The translations under genes and the position numbers were made by a program. The notes below the pieces were generated by a model. It saw nothing but the letters and a program-made list of their open reading frames with translations. It searched no databases and was not told the origin of the DNA. Shown here piece by piece: positions 22,349 to 33,109 of a stretch of 64,000 nucleotides of DNA. The stretch lies in contig OZ316891.1 of NCBI GenBank assembly GCA_973895155.1, positions 12,586,001 to 12,650,000 on the forward strand, in the 5' to 3' direction. Positions within the stretch are counted from its first letter, which is position 1. Every line of letters starts with the position of its first letter. Source of the stretch: Marsupella aquatica (Eukaryota; Marchantiophyta).

Positions 22349-24310
22349 CTAAGCAGATCCACACAACATACATTTCAAGCCAGCACGAACATGTGCCAAG
22401 CTTGGATCTACTGTACCATCAATGTTGGGAAGGTGACATGGTGCACAGTTGCGCACATGATCATTCCAAACCATACCATCGCGTCCCTCCAACATCAAGA
22501 CACCAGAAGGCAACACTTCACGCACACGTAAGATTGTCCGGCCTGCGGTCACATCAAGTGTCGTGGGTGCTGTCTGCTGCAAATAAACATAATCACCAGG
22601 ATGAAATCGTCGAATGCTTGCACGGTAACCTCCTCCACGAATAGTGACATACCTCAAAGTATCACGATGTTGGGCAATGGCAAGGTTGTCAAAAGCCATG
22701 GGCATCACTCTCTGAAATACCCGTGCTCTCTCTGAACACACCTTGACCCAAACATCAGGATCATCCAAGTTCACAACTGGTGCAGCATGACGACGAATAG
22801 CTGCTGGCAAATCTGGCTCTCTACCATAGAGCAAAAAGTAGGGTGAGAAGGATGCAAGTGATGCTTGCCGACTGAAACGGTAGCCCATAGCTAACCAAGG
22901 TAGCTGGAGATCCCAATCTCCCAGATGACCAACCTGCAAGCCATACTTACACAATCCTCTCTTCACAGTTTGCACAACTCTCTTAGCTAATCCATCTGCC
23001 TTAGGATGATCACGAGAGGTAGTGCGATGATCAATCAGAGCTTGTTCACACAAACTCTCAAACTCTCCACGGAACTCAGTTCCCTGATCAGTCAACACCT
23101 CAGCTGGTGCTCCAAAATGACTGAGTACACGATCCAAAAATGTAGCAGCAACTCCTCCACTGGCTTTACCTGGCAACACCACTAGCTCAATCCACTTGGA
23201 GAAGTGCTCCACCATGACCAAAACATACCGATTATGACGTTGGGTAAGAGGTAATGGACCAGCAAAATCCAAACTCCAACGATATCCCAAACCCATGATC
23301 GGTAACGGGTGCAACTGGGGAGTGGGAGCATTAAATGATGCTCTCACTTTGTCACATACCACACACTTAGCTATCAACTGCTGGACATGAGTGTGCATAC
23401 CACGCCACCAATACTGCGTCTGCAGCAAGCTGTAAGTGCGCTTCACACCAAAGTGACCCAAATCCTCGTGCGCATGTCGCACCAAATGTACTCGTTGTGA
23501 TGGTTTTGGTACCACCAACATCCTACCATCATGCAGTACTCTCAAAAGATGGTTTCCCTCCCATCGAAACCTCTTGGCTCTCTGTAGAAACCTGTCACGT
23601 TCCTTGGCATCAACACTGCCAACAATAGAACTATTGCGCAGATATTCCAACACTCTCATATCATTGTGAATATCTTGTTGTCCAGAAGTTACCTCACCAA
23701 CATCCACATCTGAAGACTCATCACCCACTCCATCCAATGAAGTAGAGTCCACAAATCCACTGTATGCTGGCACCCAACAAAGAAAGGCAGATGCATGCCA
23801 TCCTGACACCATCTCCTTATCTGACTCATCATGCCATCTGGCTCCAATCTCATCCTGCTGACTGGTACATGGATTGCGGCTTAATCCATCTGCATCCAAG
23901 TTCACTTTTCCAGGCCTATGCACCACCTGGAAATCATACTCCTGTAACAACAATGCCCATCGTGCAAGCTTCCCTGTAAGCTTGTCAGACTCCATTAACC
24001 ACTTAAGAGGTTGATGATCAGTGATCAAGGTGAAGGGGTTACCAAACAAGTAGCAACGAAAGTGTGCAACAGCCCACACTGCTGCCAAACACTCTCCCTC
24101 ATAAGAGCTATACTTAGCCTCTGCTGAATTGTTTGATCTACTAGCATAAGCCACAACAAACTCATTCCCCTCATCATCCTTCTGAGTCAGCACTGCTCCA
24201 AGTCCTACTCCACTCCAATCAGTGTGTAGCTGAAATGGTCTGCCTGAAATGGGTCTTCTCAAAATAGGGGATGATGCCAACCTTTGCTTCAACTCCTGAA
24301 AGGCATGCTC
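22349..24310 (-). pseudogene. Gypsy RNase H and integrase
   Basis: A 647-residue open stretch in the same frame as RT. The RNase H domain comes first ('PFQLHTDWSGVGLGAVL', 'KYSSYEGECLAAVWA', 'LITDHQPLKWLM'). The integrase then shows the HHCC zinc-binding region ('HEDLGHFGVKRTY', 'CVVCDK') and the core with Asp in 'WSLDFAGPL' and Asp in 'VLTDQGTEF'. Where the catalytic Glu is expected the protein reads 'DGLAKRVVQT', with Lys instead (codon AAG, one G-to-A step from GAG), so strand transfer should be lost. A C-terminal region with 'FHPGDYVYLQQ' follows, and then a tail ending in a Cys-x2-Cys pair. No chromodomain is recognised. Confidence 0.88.
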
Positions 24311-25387
24311 CTAGTCATCACCCCAAATCCATTCATGATCCAACTTAGTGAGTATGGTCAAAGGTTTAGCAAGCTGGCTAAATCCTTTAACATACCTCCT
24401 GTAGTAGCTCGCCAATCCCAAGAATGCACGAACTCTACTCACATCAGTAGGACAAGGAATCTGTGTAATGGCCTCCACTTTAGTCTGCTGTACACCCAAT
24501 CCCCCTGGGTATATGGTGTGGCCCAAATACTCAATCTGGTCTTGGAAGAACTTACACTTGCTAGGATGGAGCTTCAACCCATGTGCTCTCAATCTCTCCA
24601 ACACAGTCTGCAAGTGCTGCTAATGTTCTTCCACAGTAGAAGAATAGACCAAAATATCATCAATATAACATCTGACAAAATCCAAACCTGCAAGGATTCG
24701 ATCCATGACTCTCTGGAACTCAGCTGGTGCATTCTTCAACCCAAATGGTAAGAATAACCATTGATACAAACGATCTTTGCCATAAGAATCAATCCCCCAG
24801 AATGCTGTCTTGGACCTTTCAGCATGCCTAATTGGAAGCTGATGGTATCCTGCCCTCAGATCCAATGAACTGAAAACCTTTGCATGCCCCACAACATCAA
24901 AGATCTCCTCAGGTGTGGGCATGGCATATCGATCAGATTTTGTCTGGCGATTAATAGGTCTGTAATCACCACACATGCGCCTATCTGTGTAATTGCCATG
25001 CACATCCTTCTTGGCTGGCATCACTATGGCAGATGCATACTCCCCATATGAAATCTTCACCAATCCAGCCTCCAACAAATCTTGAGTTCTGCTTTGAATC
25101 AGAGCTCTCTCCATGTCACTATAACGGTATGGTCTACGAAAGATTGGCGCATCACTAGCCAATTCAATCTGAATACCAGGGCCCTTCAATGTCCCCAAAT
25201 CCTTCATGCTGAATGCAAAACAATTCCAATAACTCTTCAGGAATCGATGCATGCGACGTCTCTCCTCCCCTGTTAACTTAGGGCCAAGCTGTGGTTCCCA
25301 ACTCTCCACCAAATCCCTAATATCTCTTTGTAGGGTAGAAGAGATAGCCGATGATTGCTATTTAGTAGTAGATTGAGCAGTCCCTTC
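24311..25387 (-). pseudogene. Gypsy reverse transcriptase, three in-frame TAG codons
   Basis: RT runs from about 25312 to 24340: 'GLVKISYGEYASAIVMPAKK', 'RMCGDYRPINRQT', 'VFSSLDLRAGYHQLPI', 'FLPFGLKNAPAEFQRVMD' and the catalytic 'RCYIDDILVYSS', then 'FLGLASYYRRYVKGFS' in the connection region. TAG stops at 25358, 24620 and 24311 lie in frame with intact sequence on both sides. At 24620 the context is 'VEEH', stop, then Gln-His-Leu-Gln; at 24311 it is 'WGDD', stop, then 'EHAFQELK'. Gln is common at both places in related elements. No frameshift occurs in this part. Confidence 0.9.
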
Positions 25388-27475
25388 CTACTCAACAATC
25401 TGTCCAGCCGCCAATCCTGTCATAGGTCCATGGACTGTCTGCTCGCCCCCAGCTGTGGTCAATACTGTCTCAGTGGACCGCAAGCTCACCAAGGGACAAT
25501 CAGTAATTCCGGTAGAGCGCATCCGCAACTGTTCAGCTACTCCCAAGCTGATAATCCAAGTCAAACAATTCAAATCCATTGCTTGACCAAGAACCTGGCG
25601 CCGCAAACCCTCTGACACAGAGGCAACTGCAATGGTGCCAGTCAAAAATCCCATAGCACGCTCTCTCTCATCAGCAGTAGGCTCCACTAACTGCTGGAGA
25701 GCTGTGTCCCATACAAGTCCAGGGCCACCTGCTCTGAATGCATATGAAGCAGAGTGGCTTACAAGAGTGGGTAATGCACAACGTGGGCACCCAACTGCAT
25801 TGACCATTGCCAATGGAGGTCTATCAGGTTGGGTCACACCCTGTGCACGATGCCCTGGATCCAAAATATCATCCACCACTAAGGCTGGTGAGCGTGGAAT
25901 GCTGTCAAATGCGCGCTTCAGCACCTCACATGGGATCAAATTAGTCCACCATAAGCATGGACGATGTGCACGAGAACCCACACGTGCAGCATCCAATAAC
26001 ACAGCAGGTCCAATCCAAGACCTCACCAGGTGAACACTGGCAACAATCCGACTACGATCATCACCTAACAATGGCACATTCTCCAAAATGTATGCTGGAG
26101 ACTGTGTCTGATGTAGCTGGAGGTGACGCAGCACCCGTAACATCTCCCAAAACAATGCAGAGCGTGGATCATGAAGTCCATGCCCAATGCCAGCTCTAGA
26201 TTGGCCCTGACATGGCCAACCAGCAATCACCAAATCAATGGGGCCAACACGATGTAGATAATCCGCCCCCAACAATGAAATATCAGCAGGTAGTGCATGC
26301 TGATAACCACGAACAGCATCCACTGGCAGCAACTGTGGATATCTATCCACCAACATAGCCACATATCGCAATGAGACCCTCCGTGTTGTCTCATCTGTCT
26401 CCACATACAAATAACGATGCACAGGAATTCCTGCCTGAAGAACAGCAGCCAATCCAGTGCTAATCCCACCAAAAAGATCCAACAAACAAATATCCTTCGG
26501 TGGATACTGCCAAGCAATAGGAGTGGTATCCAATGGTGAAAGAGTCACAGGTCCATCTGCAAGAGACTGCTCTGCTCCTGACTGTGGTGTAAAAGCATGA
26601 CGCCATGCATCATGTACCAATCGTGCTACTGCCTGTGGCAAGGCTTGTGCAGTGCCCCACACTGGTGGCACAACACTGCCAACAGGTGATCCTCGCATGA
26701 TGTGCTCCTCATGAGACTCCTCCAATGGTGGAACATCGGCTGCATGCGCATTACCCTCAATCAAATCATCAGGTCCAGCAATTACACCACTGAATGTTGC
26801 CAAAGACAATGGTGTGGATTTAGGGTCTCCCATAGGTCCACTAAATCTCACTGGCAATTTGCTCAATCGAGCATCTCCTGACTGCCAATCAGGTCTATAT
26901 GACACTGATTCCTCCCAAAAATCAAGAATAAATCCCATGGGGTAGAGCACTGTACATCCCACCAACACATCATATGACTCTGCCTTAGTCAGAATAGCTC
27001 GCGCCTGTATCTGTGAGCTATCTGTGGTATGACCTTCCTGAATCCTCAAATCAAGTGGTCTCCTGGTGATATGCTGTGTAGGTGTAGGTCCCCCCAATGA
27101 AGTCTGAATGGGAAAGGGACAATCCTCCAAATCCTCTGGACGCAATCCCAATCCACGTATGGCAGACTTCCCCAACATCAAGGGCTGAGCACCAGTATCC
27201 AGTAACACTCTCTCTGGCTGGTATACTGCTCCAGAAGGCCCAACTAATCGGAAGATACCACTCCGATTATCCAATGACACAACACTAGGTTTAAACCTAG
27301 TCCTCTCAAATGCAGGGCGTGCTGGTAAATCCACCAACCTCGCTGCTGCTACATGCCATGTCTCACTAGTAGCAGTAGGTGGCATGGTCTTCACTGCATC
27401 AACACTGCAAGTTGCTTCTACATGGGAAGCAACCATTGGAGTGTCCTCACAGAGTGTAGCTGCCAATCTGAACAC
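25388..27475 (-). pseudogene. Gypsy protease fused to C5-cytosine DNA methyltransferase
   Basis: A 695-residue open stretch between two in-frame stops (TAA 27476, TAG 25388). Residues 91-100 ('LLDTGAQPLM') are the retroviral-type aspartic protease active site. From about 329 to 645 (roughly 26490-25540) lies a C5-cytosine methyltransferase. Motif I (AdoMet) is 'LLDLFGGISTG' at 331-341; the acidic cofactor residue is in 'YVETDE' at 357-362; motif IV 'GWPCQ' has catalytic Cys422; motif VI is 'ENV' at 465-467; motif VIII is 'SRAHRPCLWWTN' at 501-512; motifs IX/X are 'RERAMGF' (604-610) and 'LRRQVLGQAMD' (624-634). The order is canonical, not the rearranged order of plant DRM enzymes. Spacing and motif VIII recall DNMT3, while PCQ is more DNMT1- or bacterial-like, so the origin is open. 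All core motifs look intact. It would transfer a methyl group from AdoMet to cytosine C5. Confidence 0.9.
25543..26491 (-). other. C5-cytosine methyltransferase domain (motifs I-X)
   Basis: Domain extent inside the polyprotein, given separately so it is not missed. It lies between the protease (ending about residue 200) and RT. A linker of about 130 residues separates it from the protease, and about 120 residues separate motif X from the first RT motifs. The domain itself contains no stop codon or frameshift. Confidence 0.88.
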
Positions 27476-29345
27476 TTATGCAGGACCAACTCTCAAGTTC
27501 AGCATGTCTGTCGCTGAAAATAATGGGGTGCGTACTATGGCAGTAGCCACCCCCAGCAAGGTACCTGTCATCCCTGCTGCATCACTACCTGATTCTGCCA
27601 ACTTACCCACATCAGGGTTTGTCCGTACTGGGTTCATAGAGGCAGTCTGAACTGTCTCTGACAATGTAAAAGACTGAGGAAGCTTTGTCTGCCGACGTGC
27701 ATCCCCCCTTTGTGGATCTAACTCCACTACTGCTCCTCGGGGCTCAAGAGCTTTGGCTGCCCCACGTGTCAAAGCTGTTGATGCATCAATATGTGCAGTG
27801 CCACACATGAATCCCATGGTGGCAAGGTCTCCATCAGCTCCATAAGATGTGGAAGGACCATGGGATGTGGAAGGTCCATAGGATGTAGATGCCCCATCAC
27901 CAGAATTAGGTCTCACCTGGGAACTAGCCATGGCAGCTAGTTGTTGCTCCAATTGAGCAATCTTAGCATCCATTGGATCTATGGTTATAGCAGGGGCAGC
28001 GTCACCTCCCTGTCTCCCTGCATGTGGCATGCCACGACCACGTCCACCACCTCTACCTCCTCCTCCTCTTCCCTGATCATGTGTACGGGATCCTCCTCTC
28101 CGTAACTCAGGGTGGAGTGAGAAACACCTATCCTTGGTGTGTCCAAGAGCTCCACAGTGATCACACTGTCGCTGATCAGGCGCATGCTCCCCCTGATCCT
28201 CTATGATCTGGACAATATCTCTGTGCATGATCCCCACCACAGGTCCAACATCCTGACTGCTGTCCAGCATAAGAGGGCACAGGTCTCTGGCTGGTAGACT
28301 CTCGTGTAGTAGGCTTCTCCCTCTGGCTCTTCCGTGCAGTAGGCTGTGGTGTGGATGTAGATGCAGCCTTTGGTGCTTCCTTGGCAAATCCGAAAGTCAC
28401 CACCTTCTCATTCACCATATTGAGCTCAATGCGCTCAGAAAGGGTGAAAACAACTGCTAATATGGGATCTGCATCCCTAAGCAGAGTGACATCTCTCACT
28501 CTGCATCGCAATTCTCTGTCCAGAATTGCATACCAAAACTGGACTGCCTGAGCCTCTGTCACTCCCTTGGTGACAATGATCAATCTGCGCATACGTGTGT
28601 ATGCCTCACGTAGGCTCTCTCCAGTCTTGCGTTGGAACTCTTGAAGACCCTTCAACTTATCAGTTCTCACACCCTGATAGTTCTGCTTCAGTACCTCAAA
28701 GAATTCCACCACAGGATTAAATGCTGGCGCAACTCCAGTTCCTGTCACAATCACACCGGCAGGAGTAGTGGTGGATGCTGCTGGAGTGCTGGTGGTGGAT
28801 GGTGTGCCACTCTGGCTAGTGCTGCTAGAAGAAGCAACAGCTGTGGCAATTGGTTGGGCAGCCGCACTAGTGCCATAGGTGATGGACACGTAATTAGGCG
28901 ACCAATGCTGCCTCCATGCCTCAATCTCAACCAAATGAGCCTTCCGAAACTCATGGTAGTCATCCATGGGTGGCCCCTCCAAATGCTGGAATAATCCCTT
29001 CCATGCCATGAAAGGGGTAAACAACGTGACATTACGCAATGTCTGCATATCGCACCACGTATCAAACTCCTGGATGAAGTCATCCAGATCAATTGTGCCA
29101 ACTGCACCAGAGTATCGTCGTGGGCCCTTTGTAGCCCCGTACATCTCGTCCATATCCCACAACAAAGGTGCAACCACCTGATGATGAGGAGAACTGGTCA
29201 CTGAGTCCTCATCAGAATCACTGTCTGAAGCTGCACTGCTGACTGCTACCAATGCCGCTGGCCGAAACTGTGCCCCACTCTGAGTGAAACCGGTCCGTCG
29301 TCCATCGGGTAATCCAGCAGCACCAGAAGAATCCGTGGTGACCAA
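27476..29345 (-). pseudogene. Gypsy gag with zinc knuckles, one frameshift
   Basis: The first frame (29345-28176, 389 residues) has an acidic Ser-rich leader, a capsid-like region ('FIQEFDTWCDMQTL', 'AWKGLFQHLEG'), a Ser/Thr/Pro-rich linker and a second helical block ('LQEFQRKTGESLREAYTRMR'). It reaches a knuckle-like 'CWTCGGDHAQRYC' (C-x2-C-x3-H-x4-C). The frame then changes by +1 at a G5 run near 28178-28182. The next frame holds a canonical knuckle 'CDHCGALGHTKDRC' and an RG-rich segment ('GRGGGGRGGGRGRG'), followed by 'AKIAQLEQQLAAMA'. It ends at a TAA at 27476-27478, directly before the protease-methyltransferase part and in the same frame. The shift may be a 1-bp insertion or a real recoding site. 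Gag would package the RNA. Confidence 0.82.
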
Positions 29346-29800
29346 CCCTAACCTAATCTATGTGCTAACCCTAAGGGCAATCTATCCTTGTCAGCACCAC
29401 AAGCACTCACCATGGTGTGTTGGGCATCACTCCAACATCACCAAGAGAGAAATACACAGCACACTAGAATGTCCAGTTGCAAACCCGGATCACTCCTATG
29501 GAATCAAGCGCCCACACGAAACTAACATGGCGCATAAACAGGAAACATGTGTGAAGAGGATCCAGAAACAAGAATGGATACCATTCAACTCTCCACACAA
29601 AAGCAAATGCAAAGCAATATGACAATGTGCATAAGGTTCAAGGAAGAGCCTTCATAATAGGCTTCACAATGGCACTCCAATGTTGTAGATGAGAACCAAG
29701 GCAAAATTGGTTCAATTTGTGAGTCTAGATGGACTCAGAAGTATCAAAAACCCTAAAACAGCCTCTGATTTGGCCTAGAATAGGCCTCTAAACAAACCGG
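29346..29800. other. Gypsy leader region
   Basis: The region between the gag start and the 5S-like block. A primer-binding site matching initiator-Met tRNA is not present on the minus strand here, so the element probably uses another tRNA or the site has mutated. No gene on either strand is believable. Confidence 0.35.
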
Positions 29801-29806
29801 GAAGTG

Positions 29807-30113
29807 TATAAAGCCCCCTGGCGCTTGAATCTAAACAACAAGTTGTCAAAGCTTGTGTGTACACAAGGTGGGATGAGAACTTGCCAGTTAAGCACTCGCG
29901 GCTGGGAATAGCCCCGGGATGGGTGACCTCCTCGCGCTCGACCTTGTGCCTCCCCTCGCGCTCACGGCCCGGAATAGCCCCGGGATGGGTGACCTCGACC
30001 TCGCGCCTGCCTGCGCTCGCGATGGGTGACTTCGCGCTCGCGGTTGGGAGCACTTTCGGGATGGGTGACCTCACGCGTCGCCTCGCGCGAGCACTTTCGG
30101 GATGGGTGACCTC
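29807..30113 (+). promoter_or_regulatory. 5S rRNA-derived segment with multiple C-box-like sites
   Basis: At 29874-29930 the + strand resembles the internal control region of a plant 5S rRNA gene: 'gagaact..gccagttaagc' (A-box region; CAGTTAAGC at 29885-29893), 'gggaatag' (intermediate element) and 'gatgggtgacctcct' (C box). The C-box core 'gatgggtgac' recurs at 29918, 29984, 30021, 30060 and 30101, separated by 37-66 bp of GC-rich sequence. 'gtataaag' lies at 29806-29813, about 30 bp before the position where 5S nucleotide 1 would fall (about 29837), as in plant 5S genes. The 5' half of a 5S gene is absent, so this is not a functional rRNA gene. It lies upstream of gag but on the opposite strand. 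Cassandra TRIM elements show that LTR elements can carry 5S promoters, but there the orientation is sense. Confidence 0.65.
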
Positions 30114-31040
30114 GTGCGCCTCACACCTGACCCCAAAAACGACTACTTCCTTCACGAAAAGTTCCCGAAAACTGTTGATTTCCTTCATGAAAAACGCAGC
30201 CCTTCCACAGAATTGGCAGCAGCTTGATTCAACACCTTTGACCCTCGTTTCTTTCACTGAAACGATGATACCGTCGCACGCGGCATTGGCAGCTCCGTTC
30301 CTTCAGGAAAAGAGCCGTCGTTTCACCTGCGCCTTGCCAACATCGTCCAACAATAGCCGGCAATCAGATCTGAAGCCCCACAGTAGTCGACAATCAGAAT
30401 TGAAGCCTCACAGTAGCCGGCAATCGGATCTGAAGCCTCACGGATCGACTTCCATTGTCCAACATCTACTCAACATTCGCTTTCCTCCACGAATCATCAA
30501 TCGACCTCCAACTCAAAACCTGTCACCAATCACAGATCTGTACATCGATCGGGAAGCAGGCCGATCGGACAACAACGATACAGGTCAAGATACCAACAAT
30601 CTGTTCGATAACAACACACGATCCGAGCTACCACGAACCGTTGACAACTCAATCAATCGAACTTCTATCCGCACAGTCCGTACAACAGATTTCGAATGTG
30701 ATCTTTCAATGTAATCTCCATACAATCGGCACAACGATCTCGGTCAACAATACCCCATCGATCCCGCACCGATCCGATCACACACGTATGTCAAGCCAAC
30801 ACACCTTGCACTACTCAAGGAATCCACGTTACACAAGCGGAGCTCACAGCCACCATAGCCACACTCAAGCTCCTCTCTCTCCAAGGCTCAACATTGAAAG
30901 ATGACCTTTCAATGCCTCACAAGTGAGAAGTACCCTCTCACACAAACCTGACAGAACCTTATCGGCTCCAATAGCACTCATACCAAACGTACATACTCTA
31001 ATAGCACGATATACTACTACACTACTCAGAATGGTGTGAC
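30114..31040. other. Probable gypsy 5' flank or LTR, no gene
   Basis: A long open frame on the + strand (29857-30714) has no protein likeness and is low in complexity. Three tandem units of about 30 bp lie at 30353-30444 (core 'caatc(a/g)ga(t)ctgaagcc(t)cacagt'). The region may be the 5' LTR of the minus-strand element, but no match to the 22 kb end was seen. Confidence 0.35.
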
Positions 31041-31079
31041 AAATTAGTCAGTAGTTAATTGCCTTGAAGAAAAGTCCGG

Positions 31080-32900
31080 TGTCATCTGTAACAGCTAATG
31101 GCAGAGGTGACTGTCATCAACCAGTCTCATCATTTGTAGGCTGCCTTCAGCAATGTTCTTCTTGATAAGAGCCATCAATTGGCTCTGAACAGAAGCCAGG
31201 GAAGACAGTGGACAGCCTTGTCTCACACCCCTCCAGAGATGAATGGGCTCAGTGAAATCACCATTTATGTGTACTTTGGACTAAAGCTTTCCACTAAGCC
31301 CTGAACCAGGGAACTGACTTTGTCATCAAAGTTCATTGCTTTCATAACTGCCCACAGAAATGAGTGGTCCACCCCATTGTATGCCTTTATGAAGTCCAAT
31401 TTCAGGAAATTTAGTTGCTTCTTGTTGATAGTGGGGAGCGCCTGTCCCAACGTGAATGTCAGAAAATTGTCAATTATGTCCCTCCCTTCCAGAAAGCCTG
31501 TTTGCTAAAGAGTCCACAAGCTTGCTTGCAATCTTCTTCATTGGGCTAGCTAGGAGCTTAGCAAAAAGTTTCTCTGTCAAGGTGAGCATGGTAAGGGGTC
31601 TTCAGTTGCTGAGTTCCACAACCTCCTGGTTTCGGGGAACCAGTTTGATGACTCCCGCCTTTGCCTTAGTGGTGAGTTAATCATCACTCCAGTAAGCCTG
31701 TATCATTTTGATACAGGCACACTTCATGTAATCTCATCCTTTGACAAGCAATTTGGCGGTCACCCCATCCATGCCTGGGACTTTCTCTTCAGATAAATAG
31801 AAAACCAACCTTTCTTGTCTTCACTTGGGGGTAGGGCAATAGCTTGGTTGCCAACTTCCTCTTTGATAAACTCAAAGCCCTTTGTCCCGCATGGCTTGAT
31901 GGTCTGCAATTGGGGATCCCTCAAGTACAGTTTCAAATAGAATCTGAAAATCTCTTTGAGGATTGCATCCTCATCTTCATTAATCTCACCATTTGTCATT
32001 GTCAGCCACCGTTTGATGCTCTCCCGGGCGTTTTTGGCCTGGAGTTGATTGAAGAAAATTTGCGTGGGTGTTTCCCCTAATTGCAGCCATCGGGCCCTGC
32101 TCTTGCATCTCAGCTTCGTCTTTGGCTTGCTTTCCTCTACTGTCCCCCTCCTTCATGAGCTCGTCCGGGTCCACCTGAGCGGGAGAGCTACTGACTGCCT
32201 CTCGTGGCCACTGTAAGTTGTTCCCTGGGTGATTATTGTCCCTGTTTTCTTTCAGTTTCCATTTCTCTACGTGAAGAAACCGTTTCACTGCCCCCCATGC
32301 CAAGTCCCAGTTCCCCCTGGGGTACCATGCCAGCTCTCAATTATGTGTCTTAACCAGATATCTTCCACAGACTTCTCCGCAGGAGAGTCGATTAGAGTTT
32401 TTTCCATTTTCAAGTATGTAATCTTCCTCTTCTATGCTGGCTTTTTTTTAAACCGCCACTAGCCATATAAAATGGGGAAGTGTCCAATACTTCTCTATTC
32501 TTCTCCTTTCCTGTCCCACATTGCTCCACAAATTCAAGAAAGGATACTATTTATGGTGAAATCAGGTTTTTGTCATGGCTAGTGGTGGTTTCAGTATGAA
32601 GGTGATGGTGACCAGAGTGTGACCTGAGAGGGTTTCCTTTCTGTTGCAAACACAAGATTGAATGTAATTGCACCGCTGATTTCTATTGCTGCTATAGTTT
32701 TGGTCTAGCCAAGATTGGTCAAATTGATGTGCATGAGGAGCTTGCCGAGTAAAGTGTGGGCCCAACCGGGTGCCAGCACACAAGAAGGAGATTACCGTAC
32801 TCCGTTGGAAGAAGGAATGAATTCGCACTCTGACTTGCAACATAGATGACTTCAAACTCAATGCAGAAGAAGAAGAAAGAGCTCTAAAGAAGGGGAAGAT
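31080..32900 (-). mobile_element. Dead LINE (non-LTR retrotransposon), EN-RT fragment
   Basis: On the minus strand, in shifting frames: a short piece like the end of an endonuclease near 32580-32650 ('LSGHTLVTITF'); the linker before RT (about 31900-32200, 'RWLQLGETPTQIFF', 'EINEDEDAILKEIFRFYLKL'); RT blocks at 31560-31640 ('RPLTMLTLTEKLFAKLLASP'); 'GFLEGRDIIDNFLTFTLGQA' near 31430-31500; 'FLKLDFIKAYNGVDHSFL' near 31370-31420; and 'GVRQGCPLSS' near 31200-31230. These are the standard RT blocks of plant L1-like LINEs. The catalytic YADD block would come after about 31090 but is not found, so the 3' side is truncated. Stops and frameshifts are frequent. Confidence 0.8.
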
Positions 32901-33109
32901 GAGGAAGAAGAAACACTTGATTTGTAAGACGACTGTTAGTTGTCAGACCTGACAATGGACTAAACAATGGAAGCAAAGTGAGGAAGGAAGCAAGCGAGGA
33001 AGGAAGCCAGGAGAGGGAAAATAAAATGACGACAATGAATAAAAATTGTCAAAAGATGTGTTGTTTAGTCCAGGAATGGAAAGGAAGATGCATAATTTAC
33101 ATAAGACAA

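Larger units (their letters stand above)
22051..31040 (-). mobile_element. Ty3/gypsy retrotransposon carrying a DNA methyltransferase
   Basis: On the minus strand, gag starts at 29345 and the pol frame ends at 22349, giving about 7 kb of coding region. The order is gag, aspartic protease, C5-cytosine methyltransferase, RT, RNase H, integrase. RT-RNase H before integrase marks it as Ty3/gypsy. One frameshift (near 28180) and five stops (27476, 25388, 25358, 24620, 24311) interrupt an otherwise continuous frame. The outer limits are estimates: a purine tract near 22059-22067 marks the 3' side, and the 5' side is taken to run up to the LINE that begins near 31040. No LTR pair or target duplication could be demonstrated, so one end is probably truncated or too diverged. 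Confidence 0.8.

Noticed and set aside
25388-27475. Free-standing bacterial methyltransferase gene (contamination or transfer)
   Set aside because: The domain is in frame with a retroviral-type protease upstream and RT downstream and has no own start or ribosome site, so it is part of the polyprotein.
29874-29930. A functional 5S rRNA gene
   Set aside because: Only the middle and 3' control region is recognisable. The 5' third of 5S is missing and the C-box part is repeated.
29857-30714. A 285-residue open frame on the + strand
   Set aside because: It runs through the 5S-like repeats and short tandem units, has no domain, and opposes the direction of the gypsy element.
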